Positions 55,776 through 64,000 of a stretch of 64,000 nucleotides of DNA are shown here, piece after piece. Made by a program: the position numbers and the translations under genes. The stretch comes from Mytilus californianus. Lineage: Eukaryota; Mollusca; Bivalvia; Mytilida; Mytilidae. The notes beneath the pieces were generated by a model, which was not told the origin of the DNA, searched no databases, and saw only the letters and a list, made by a program, of their open reading frames with translations. How positions within the stretch are numbered: the first letter of the stretch is position 1; the number at the start of each line of letters is the position of its first letter. The stretch lies in the NCBI RefSeq assembly GCF_021869535.1, contig NW_026262701.1:49789278-49853277 (forward strand). Reading direction: 5' to 3'.

Positions 55776-57184
55776 CAGGGGCGGATCCAGGATTTTGGAA
55801 AGGGGGGGTGTAGTATGTAAAAATTTTTTGGACCTTTTTGGGCTATAAAACATAATAATAAGTGTAAAATGCACATTTTAAGTGACGGTTCCTAACGTGG
55901 GGTATGTATATTTTATAGTTAAAGTGTAAGCTTGGGTTGGACATTTTTTATGGCGCATTCTCCCTATTAGTTGTCTATTATAAAATGATAGAATGGATCT
56001 AAAGCTATGTACTAATACATTTGATGTGGGATTTGTCAGTAAAAAATGGACATTGAAAATTCAAAAGCTCGTTTGTTGTATGGTTAGTTAGCATAACCTC
56101 ACAGATTACTTATTGTAAACATGATATACGGCTATTCAATGAAGTTTATAATACGACCAACACGAACAAAGACAAACAAGCAATTTTTATCCAAATGTTT
56201 GGTTGAAATGTTTCACTCAACAAGGGAAGTGAGGGGTTCCAAATCAACCAACGGCTACGAATGAGTCTGAAAATCAAATGACAACGAAGTTGTGAATGAC
56301 TGTCGACAAATTGAGACATAAAGGCCACACCCAGCAGGCAGGTTGCAGTTGGGCCTTGAAAAAAGTATTCAGTATATCAGTTCGGCGAAACAGACATTCC
56401 AGTCAGATATGGGATTTACATGCAACCCCCTCCCCTCCCCAACCCCAAAAAAAATTACGCCCATTTTTTATTCACCATGTTAATTTAATGCTGAATAATT
56501 CTGTTGGATTTTTTTTTTCTAATAGCAAAAAAGGGGACACAATAATTGTTTTCATTACAGATAAGGCCAGAATTTTGTTTAAGGCAAAAATCAATGTCAT
56601 AATTTTTTCTCTAAAATATCTCAGACTGCCCTATCAAATCAAATGGTCCGCACCTTAGACTTTAAATATATCTAGAGCTTACTGACTGGGGATCATTATT
56701 CAGCAATGTTATTAATTGGCTGGGGCGTGTGGGGTTAAACATATTTTCGTAGGTAAATAATATTGCCGTGGAACTTTTTTTTCATGAGAGTGTAATAGAG
56801 TATTACTTTCTGTTGAGTGGAAATATGAAATAGAAGTCAATACGTTCTTGCTCTATCCTTTGTCGCTTTGAAGGCGTCGTGCATGTGTTGCTGTAATTTG
56901 AATTTCAAAATGACTGAGAGACGTTTCAAACGTACTGATCAACTCCACTGTAGCGAAACACATGACTGACATAATCAATAATATATTACAGTAAATACGA
57001 GCGAAAAATATCTTTATAAGTAAAGAATTGTTGCATAAAAATTAAATGCACGACCGGGAAATTGCAAAGTTCACGCAGTCTAGTCTGATTCATCATTTAA
57101 CAAAAAAAAAAAAAAAAAGTTTAAGCAAAGGGGGGGGGGGGGGGGGGCGTACGCCCTCTTTGCCCCCCTCTGGATCCGCCACTG
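55776..57184. mobile_element. Non-autonomous TIR element, 5-bp TSD (CAGGGGCGGATCC)
   Basis: The 1409-bp element begins CAGGGGCGGATCCAGGATTT and ends CCCCCCTCTGGATCCGCCACTG. ACTAA is duplicated at 55771-55775 and 57185-57189. Just inside both ends are long G or C runs. Frames at 56146-56328 and 56296-56658 have no transposase motif. Ends and duplication length group it with 1742-1933. Confidence 0.85.
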
Positions 57185-57300
57185 ACTAAGACCACTCAGC
57201 CCCCCTTACAGTGAAATAAGACTAACATATAGTATTTTAATTGTCTAGATATATATTTTCCTACTCGGTGTAATTAAACAGTTTTAACAAGAATTAACAA

Positions 57301-57377
57301 AAATGCAAATTCAATTATTGCACAAGTAGTCGCATTATTTGCATTAATAAAAACCTTGCAATAATTTCTCTATTTAC
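57301..57377. mobile_element. Palindromic MITE, CTGTAAATTC family, copy E (fragment)
   Basis: Only the right part remains: agtcgcattatttgcatta, then aataaaaaccttgcaataat and TTTCTCTATTTACA, matching the right end of copy C. Confidence 0.7.
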
Positions 57378-57684
57378 AATACTCAAAACCACAGGCTAGG
57401 TAAATTTTGGGTTAGACTGCCTTTGCCATTCAGGAATATTTTCAATGAAATTTTGAAAATGATTAAGTGATTTTTTAAGTATTTAATCTAAGAGGAAAAT
57501 GTTAGATTAAATATTCTAAGCTGAATAGAATTTTAGGCAAAAATATTCTAAGCAGAATAAAATTTTGGACAAACTTTTAGCCTAAACGTGTGATACAGTC
57601 GTCGTTTTGGATGAGGACTCCCTAAAAATGTCACATTGTGTAAGAAATTCTGAATATATTAATCTCTTTTAATTTTTATTTCAG

Positions 57685-57932
57685 ATCCTATATTTCCTAC
57701 AGATACTTCTGAATCTGAGTACTGTCCACCAGGATATGAAAAATATGATCAAATGTGTTATAAATTATTTGAAGCAACTAATGATTGGAATACTTCATTG
57801 TCAAATTGTCAAGAAGATGGAGGTAGCTTAGCATCCATACGTAACCTTCCAGAGAAAAGTTTTGTTAGTTATCTCACTTATAACAAGTCATCACTACCAT
57901 TTTGGATCGGCCTCAACAATATGAATTCTGAG
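57685..57932 (+). CDS. Exon 19: linker and CTLD6 N-terminal half with WIGL
   Basis: Acceptor TTTTTATTTCAG, phase 1; donor GTAATT, phase 0. A short linker (IFPTDTSESE) precedes YCPPGYEKYDQMCYKLFEA, helix 1 with NDWNTSLSNCQ, GSLASIRNLPEKSFV and PFWIGLNNMNSE. Here helix 2 and WIGL share one exon, unlike CTLD1 to CTLD5. Confidence 0.94.
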
Positions 57933-58239
57933 GTAATTTATGAATTGAAGTGAATGAATGTTTTTTTTATTCTCAAATGAATAATAGTGCAATTTTAATT
58001 CTAGAGAGGCTAAAATTTGTGTTTATTGTTTCTAGATAAACTTTCACATTAAAATTTTATTGTGTTTTTTGTGTGCATTTTGTTTTTGTTTTTCTTTGTC
58101 GACATAGTTGTTTGTTTTTATAGTGATTTAGATTACAACACGTTGTTGACTGCTGTACTTTTGATATTTTTTATCTATTATTTCTCTATTATGTCTGTTT
58201 GTTTTGCTCACACATTGTTGTCAATATAATGGAATTTTA

Positions 58240-58748
58240 TGCAACTGTCATACAAGTGAGAGGGTTAGCTAGCTATAAAACTAGGTTTAATCCTCCATTT
58301 TCTACATAAAGAAATGCCTGTACCAAGTAAGGAATATAAGAGTTGTTTTCCATTCGTTTGATGTCTTTGAGCTTTTGATTTTGCCATTTGATAAGGGACT
58401 TTACGTTTTAATTTTCCTTGGAGTTTTGTATTTTTGTTATTATACTTTTTATTATTATGATTTTTTAAAAATGGACAACTAGAATGTGTCCATAGAACAC
58501 GGATAACCCACTCGCACTATCATTTTCTATGTTCAGTGGACCCTGAAATTGGGGTCAAAACTCTAATTTGGCATTAAAATTAGAAAGATTATATCATAGG
58601 GAACATGTGTTCTAAGTTTCAAGTTGATTGGACTTCAACTTCATCAAATACTACCTTGACCAAAAACTTTAACCTGAAGTGGGACAGACGGAGGGATGCA
58701 CAGACCAGAAAACATAATGCCCTACTACTATTGTAGGTGGGGCATAAA
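58240..58748 (-). repeat. Two dispersed repeats in the exon 19-20 intron
   Basis: About 58240-58440 carries phrases such as gagcttttgattttgccat and ttccttggagttttgtattt, which I associate with a common mussel repeat (from memory). At 58483-58748 is an inverted copy of repeat E (aatgtgtccatagaacac to ctattgtaggtggggcat), also found at 17231 and 62054. Confidence 0.7.
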
Positions 58749-59054
58749 AATGCAAATTTTCTTATTGAGATTGAAGAAAATGGTTCCTACAAAAAATGCT
58801 TTCAAAATTTAAAATAAAAGTTTTGACTTCTGCAAAACCTATCCCATCATAATTTTCCCCAGAATGAAAATATTGTAAAAATTTCTGAATGTACAGTTTC
58901 TTTGTTTATCAAGGAGGTCGGGAATATAGGTTAACTTCTGTCCATTTGTCAAATTTTAACTTAAAAGATAGTAATTTGTGAATTCATGTTACTTCCAGTG
59001 CATTATATTTTTGTTTATAAAATAAATGTAACTATAATTCCTATTCATTTTCAG

Positions 59055-59214
59055 GATGGTATAACTTATCAATGGAGTAATGGTTGGCCTGTAATCTACA
59101 CTCATTTGAATTCAGATTATTTGCCGAGTAAACCTTGTATAGCTGTTGGAGAAGATTTTTGGACAGATGAAGATTGTGATACCAAACTTCCAGCATTGTG
59201 TCAGATCAATAAAA
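59055..59214 (+). CDS. Exon 20: CTLD6 C-terminal half, EPN lost
   Basis: Acceptor TTCATTTTCAG, phase 0; donor GTAAGT, phase 1. The product YQWSNGWPVIYTHLNSDYLP, then SKPCIAVGEDFWTDEDC and LPALCQINK, has no EPN/QPD; the WND position reads WTD. All Cys are present, so the fold is kept while mannose-type binding is unlikely. Confidence 0.94.
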
Positions 59215-60810
59215 GTAAGTAAATCATTGTAAATTGGTCAATGTAAGTACAAAACACAAAATAAAAGTACTATAAACCAGTTTATTTTGTGGAAACATTA
59301 TTTCTATGTTTATCCCTTGAGAGCCAAATTTGGAACCATTAATTTTCCTAATTTTGCAATCTTATTGGTTTATTGAGTAAGAAAATATCAAAGATTGATT
59401 CATTTGCAGCTATTTATATTCTAATTATTTTTCTACTCCCAAAATCCACAAAAATCAATTGGTTTGCAATCTTTATTAACAATATTAGATAATCAAGTTT
59501 TTAAGTTGATTTTAGATTATCTAAATTAGAGGGCTAAAGATATTCTGATATGTAGATTATCTGTTTCACAGCATTTTTCATTTTGAAAACAGAGCCCTAT
59601 CACAAATGATGTAAAAATCGAAGTAGCAAACATTGGAACAATATTATCAGTCATGCTGCCTTATGGCTGGAATTTTTCCTGAAATAAAATAAATCATATA
59701 TATCAAAAGGAATGACTAACAGGTGATTGGAATTCATTTGCAGAAAAACATATTGAAAATCCTTTAAAAACAAAAACTCTTTATACAGTGTCCGTAAACA
59801 TATAATGCACAAAAACGCATTACTACTACCCACTAGGTGCATTTGTTTAATGCTTTTTGGTTGAAATTAACTTATCTAAAACGAAAATTCTAAAAAGATG
59901 TTTTAACAGATAATTTTTTCATGAACTCTTTAAAAAAACTATGATAGAAGTCAGAAGAATCAATATGCAAGAAATTACTTGGATGAATTGTAAACTGCCT
60001 TTGACTTTCAAAGATAAGTCATCATATTTAAGTGCATATATGATACAGAAAAGATCTCATGTTCATTTTTCCATAAATTTTTTATCCAAGGTCAATTCTG
60101 ATATGTGCTATCAAAATGTGCAAAGTAAAAGATACCTTCATAACTTACTTTTCGAGTTATATCAGTTTGAAAATGCATGTATTATGTGAAAACACAAATT
60201 TAATTCAATACTTTTCTGAAAGTATAACACAATTTTGGAACAGAAAGAGATATTTTTACTTGTTCTTTTGGAAAGTGTTCCTTAGTTTATAGGCCTTTAA
60301 GTAAGTCCCTATAATGAAAGTTAAATTGCTTAAAAAAAAGTGAAAACATAGTTATTGGTAATAAAAATACTAAGACAATTATTTTGCAAATACAAATGTA
60401 TGCAGAAAAAATCTAACAATGGTTTTTTCTTGCAATTCTTATATAACTATTTTGAAGCAGTACATATTTGAATTGAAAGAAACAAATTGGGGTCAATGTG
60501 CTATTTTTTTAGTTATAAATATAAACTCTAGATTTTTAAACGCTGTAGAACTCATTTCCCATTTTGGTGCTAACTTATGTATTCTTAATGCAACATCTTG
60601 TGCAGCCATTACTGATGTCCATCAAAAACCATATGAATTACAGTAATTTATTGTCATATGTGAATTTATTGATGATAGAAAGTAATTATTCTTCAATTGC
60701 CTAAAATGCTATGCCCCAGTAGTAGATTTTGCATACCGCTACTTTAATATACAACATGTAAATATTTTTGAATTCACGTAACCAACTTGATGACATTAGT
60801 GATTTTTTTT
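59215..60810 (+). other. Intron, nothing specific
   Basis: AT-rich sequence with chance frames (59651-59842, 59941-60189, 60419-60646). No domain, element ends or splice-compatible CTLD segment was found. Confidence 0.55.
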
Positions 60811-61230
60811 AAAGAGGTAGGGCCAATTTCCCCTGAATTTTTTTCACAGAAGGGCCAATTTCAAAAAGTGCTGAAAGAATATAATTTACGATAAAAACAT
60901 GAAATAAAAATGTTTTTTAGTCAATATCTCGATTATTATGTATTATGATATGTCTGGAAAATAGTTAATTTAACCTCCAAAAAAGGATGAAAGTCAAATG
61001 TGCGGAATTTACCGTGTTTTAGGTTGGAAAAACAAGGAATCCCCCAAGAAGGACACTTCAAACCAAAACAAAGTTATGTTTTTTGTTGTCGTAATTTACA
61101 CAACTTTTCCCCTCAAAAATGAAATTGGTTTAGTGTGTCCTTAATACCTAAAAACAACTTTTTTAATAAAAAGTGGAATATCACTAAATTTTACCTATAT
61201 AGCTGCTTAATATCGACAATGTTTTCAAGA

Positions 61231-61310
61231 GTCGCCGTGGCTCCATCGATAGCGCTTATATTAATATTGTAAATAATGGATTTTTTTTAAGATGGGGTTC
61301 AAATCTCACG
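61231..61310 (+). repeat. tRNA-like segment, possible SINE head fragment
   Basis: GTCGCCGTGGCTCCATCGAT, then agcgctta, is followed 45 bp later by GGGGTTCAAATCTCACG, a B-box match with the correct relative order. The segment is degraded between and lacks a foldable anticodon arm, so it is not a functional tRNA. Confidence 0.4.
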
Positions 61311-62053
61311 CTATTTTTCCAATTTTTTATGTTGAAATATTAAAATGTTATGTTTCTATCACATTTTTTCGGATGTTTGTTTAATTCAAAGAGACACACT
61401 GAAGTAGATGCTTGTACATAACCAATTACACGAGAATTGGTTATATAGCAATGAAGCCCAAATGTTGTGTGTGTTATACACATAACGAAAAAAGGCCATA
61501 GCAGAAAAATTTCAAAACAACAAAAATATTTTTTTCTAATCTTGAACAAGAACGTTTTAGAAAATGGTCGCCAATCCACCAACTGTGTAGATACTAGTAC
61601 TGGCATTGTTACATTGTACCACCGTACCTACACCGGAACCTAAGTCATCAGAAAATGAAACAACACCACAGAAAAAAAAAACAATTACACTACCAATCGT
61701 GACTGTAGGTAAAACATCAAGAAAGTGTTGAATCTGTATCACAACATAGGGTCGATCCATTTGGTACAATGCCATGCAGAAAAGACCAGATTACATGTGT
61801 TTGTTACGCAAGCCGTTCTAATACCAACTGGTGTAAGCTGTTGTCCAGTTCATATAGACGGTAAACCTTAAAAGCGGGAACAGTGTATAGATATAAATAC
61901 ATCCAGATCGAGGAAAACAACATCCCAGTTAAATGCGTCCAATATTTTTTGGCTTCTTGGCATTAAAACAGAGACCAATCTTGAATCAGATTAGCTAATT
62001 TAAATCAGATAATTAGATTATTAAATGTTTCTTGTATTTATATTTAACCCCCT

Positions 62054-62347
62054 TTTTTAGGCGCCACTTAGGGGCTTTCAGTTTTTTTGGTCTGTGCGTC
62101 CGTCCCTTCGTTTGTCCGTCAGTTCGTACGTCCGTCTCTCCCGTTTCAGGTTAAAGTTTTTGGTCAAGGTAGTTTTTGATGAAGTGGAAGTCCAACAAAA
62201 TTGAAACTTAGTACACATAATCCCTATGATATGATCTTTCTCATTTTAATGCTAACTTACAGTTTTTATTCCAATTTCATGGTTCACTGAACATAGAAAA
62301 TGATAGTACGAGTGGGGCATCCGTGTACTATGGACACATTCTTGTTT
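62054..62347 (+). repeat. Dispersed repeat E copy
   Basis: The head gcgccacttaggggcttt, a CGTCCGTCCCTTCG tract, gttaaagtttttggtcaag and the tail ATGGACACATTCTTGTTT are uninterrupted. This copy establishes the ancestral junction disrupted by the hAT-like element at 17510. Confidence 0.85.
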
Positions 62348-62724
62348 AATATTTTGTTAGTTTTAAGTTAAACAAAGTTGTGAAATACACGTACGCTACA
62401 AATCACCTACCAACATTAACACGCTAACTGAAGCACCATGTTTTTTTTTAATACAAAACTAATTTTGAATATCTATTCGGTTGATAATTCATATTTTAAT
62501 GCCCCTCAGGGGCATTTACAAACAAAATCAATATTGGTTTTGATAAACAGAAAAATCAATAGTCTTGGCCTTGATTATTGTAGGAATACCTGTTCATGGT
62601 ATGAAAATAGATGATGTGACGTGTTTTCATATACTATAATTAGTATCTATCGGGCTATTTAAAAACATGATTTACCTATCTAATCAAATGAAAAAAACTC
62701 ACGGGAAAATGGCCCTACCTCTTT

Positions 62725-63237
62725 TTCGTGCTTATCATTAGCAACAGTGTCATTGCAAAAACAACCAGTTACATTTAGATCCACTGTATTCTGCCCTTGC
62801 TAAAGCATCATATATTTATTATATTAAGATTTCATAGATTTCTTGCAAGGATGAACAGTGTCATTCAACCTTAATATCCAAGAAACTCCAGTGTCACATT
62901 TTATTTTGCTGTTTTCAAACATATAGAAATCTGTCATTGTTTCAAGCCTATAAGACCAGTAAACCTTTTAATACTGTAAATAGTTGTTATTTTTGGCATC
63001 TGGCTATGAAGAGCATGTTACAACTTTAGTGTATTCATTTTCGGCCTTGTACAGTAAGCTTAAATGGACACTGAAATTTCCATGGAGAGTAAATTGCCCA
63101 GTAAAATATGAAGATAGTGAATATTTCACAATATCCCAAAGCTAATTCTAAATATATTTTCTAAGAACACTGCAGTATGAATGAATTTAAATGACAAAAT
63201 GAAAAAAAAAAGTAATTTTGTATTTTCTTCTATTCAG
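62725..63237 (+). other. Intron, nothing specific
   Basis: No repeat ends or exon recognised. It ends in the acceptor TTCTTCTATTCAG of exon 21. Confidence 0.6.
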
Positions 63238-63495
63238 TATCACCACCGAAAGCAGCAGATCGGTCCACTTGCCCGCAAGGTGGTTATGTATTTGGGGACA
63301 AATGCTATTATCCAATTCTGCATAATCCTTTGACATGGTTTAAAGCAAAGGAAGAATGTGATAACAAAGGATTAACATTGACCAGCATACAAAGCCTAGA
63401 TCAAATAGATTATTTGATTAATTTGATCCAAAAATTGGCTGGAAGCAGATTGAAGGTTTGGATAGGATTGAACAAGCTGAATAGATACTCTTCAT
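63238..63495 (+). CDS. Exon 21: linker and CTLD7 N-terminal half with WIGL
   Basis: Acceptor CTTCTATTCAG, donor GTAAGT; phase 1 at both ends. SPPKAADRSTCPQGGYVFGD, then KCYYPILHNPLTWFKAKEEC, LTLTSIQSLDQIDYLI and KVWIGLNKLNRYSS give the first half of a seventh CTLD. As in CTLD6, helix 2 and WIGL share an exon. The C-terminal half must lie beyond the window. Confidence 0.93.
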
Positions 63496-64000
63496 GTAAG
63501 TGTATGTCAAGTTTGTAAGTCAACAAAAGAGGGAGTACAATTTTTGGCCTTTATTTTTTGTGGGATCCTCATCAAAACTACAGCACCCAATTGTTCATCT
63601 CTTTGTTAAATTTAAACCCATGGTTAAATATCATAGCCCTTGGTTAAAATTTAACCCAAGGTTATTTTCTGTTGTTCATCCTTTAACAGTTAAAATGAGA
63701 CTAGACATAATCAAGGGTTAAAAAAGTTGAGTTAACATAACTTTTGCCCTTGGTTACATAATCAATTTTTAGATAGTTAACCCTTAATTATATTTAACTA
63801 AGGGTAATATTTAACCAAAGAATAACCACCCATTCAGATCAGCTGGATTTAAGAAAAATTATGATTATTTCTTGTCTCCAAGCTAACTTCTTATTGTTTT
63901 GTTAAATCCTCTTCAATTTTTGATAAATGTGTCCCCTCAGCACAACCACGGATGTGTTTGTTAATCAGAAAATTCTGAATGATTAAAATATCCCATCTTT
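63496..64000 (+). other. Intron with foldback-like TTAACC repeats
   Basis: Between about 63580 and 63840 the motif CCYTTGGTTAAA and its complement TTTAACYNAAGG recur at least six times in both orientations. This is consistent with a decayed foldback element. No exon is seen before the right edge. Confidence 0.55.

Larger units (their letters stand above)
60811..62724. mobile_element. Candidate 1.9-kb TIR element (AAAGAGGTAGGGCC)
   Basis: The left end AAAGAGGTAGGGCCAATTTC and right end GAAAATGGCCCTACCTCTTT are inverted repeats of about 20 bp with one or two mismatches. No target duplication can be read in the T-rich flanks. Inside are a repeat E copy (62054-62347) and a tRNA-like segment (61231-61310). 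No transposase frame recognised. Confidence 0.65.
4469..63495 (+). other. Multi-CTLD lectin gene with ShKT insert (21 exons, partial)
   Basis: Twenty-one exons join in one frame with concordant phases (1,1,1,0,0,2,1,0,2,1,1,1,0,2,1,1,1,0,1,0,1 read as the end phase of the preceding exon). They give 1022 uninterrupted codons. The order is CTLD1 (with two ShKT domains inside its reading frame), CTLD2, a Thr-rich linker, CTLD3, a 13-residue linker exon, CTLD4, a Thr/Pro linker, CTLD5, CTLD6, and the first half of CTLD7. All CTLDs are the long form with an N-terminal Cys pair. The arrangement resembles mannose receptor or PLA2 receptor proteins, which are membrane or secreted pattern-recognition lectins, but no cysteine-rich or fibronectin II domain, signal peptide or membrane helix is visible. 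Both termini lie outside the window. A family-level name is safe; a symbol is not. Confidence 0.9.

Noticed and set aside
56146-56658. Frames inside the 55776-57184 element as transposase
   Set aside because: No DDE/hAT motif, opposite strands overlapping each other, and low complexity.
61231-61310. Functional tRNA gene
   Set aside because: There is a B-box match, but no complete cloverleaf can be drawn and the segment lies within a transposon-like unit.

Overview
The window looks like nuclear DNA from a bivalve mollusc, most likely a mussel (mytilid). It is AT-rich and intron-dense, and full of short non-autonomous transposons. Several dispersed repeats resemble ones I know from Mytilus-type genomes; that identification is from memory, not a search. 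There are no prokaryotic features.

One host gene runs through almost the whole window on the + strand. I reconstruct 21 exons (4469 to 63495), continuing off the right edge and probably also off the left. Splice phases agree at all 20 junctions, giving 1022 complete codons without a stop. The product is a multi-domain C-type lectin, organised like a mannose receptor: six CTLDs plus the first half of a seventh. CTLD3 and CTLD5 keep the full EPN plus WND calcium/sugar signature, CTLD1 has EPS plus WND, and CTLD2, 4 and 6 have lost it. A symmetric phase 1-1 exon with two ShKT domains (7623-7868) lies inside the CTLD1 reading frame, between its N-terminal half and its WIGL strand. Two decayed ShKT exon relics lie just upstream. 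No signal peptide or transmembrane segment is visible here.

The introns are filled with mobile elements. (i) A complete piggyBac element (12742-15342) has TTAA duplications, terminal inverted repeats and all three catalytic Asp codons, but carries one stop and one frameshift. (ii) A decayed non-LTR retrotransposon follows it (15347-16905). (iii) A Helitron/Helentron-like family, marked by a 5' AGCTCACC end and a 3' hairpin ending in CTAG, occurs about ten times, always on the + strand, and is often nested or internally expanded into tandem arrays (34-39.6 kb). (iv) Several MITE families have readable target-site duplications, among them near-identical 452-bp twins. (v) A tRNA-derived SINE has a 12-bp duplication.

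Minisatellites mark three places: 0.2-1.5 kb, 47.1-49 kb and 53.1-54.4 kb. The last two lie at either end of one 7.4-kb intron. The 53-54 kb array is built from copies of the splice acceptor and first codons of the exon it abuts. A 74-bp triplication copies the end of another exon together with its splice donor.
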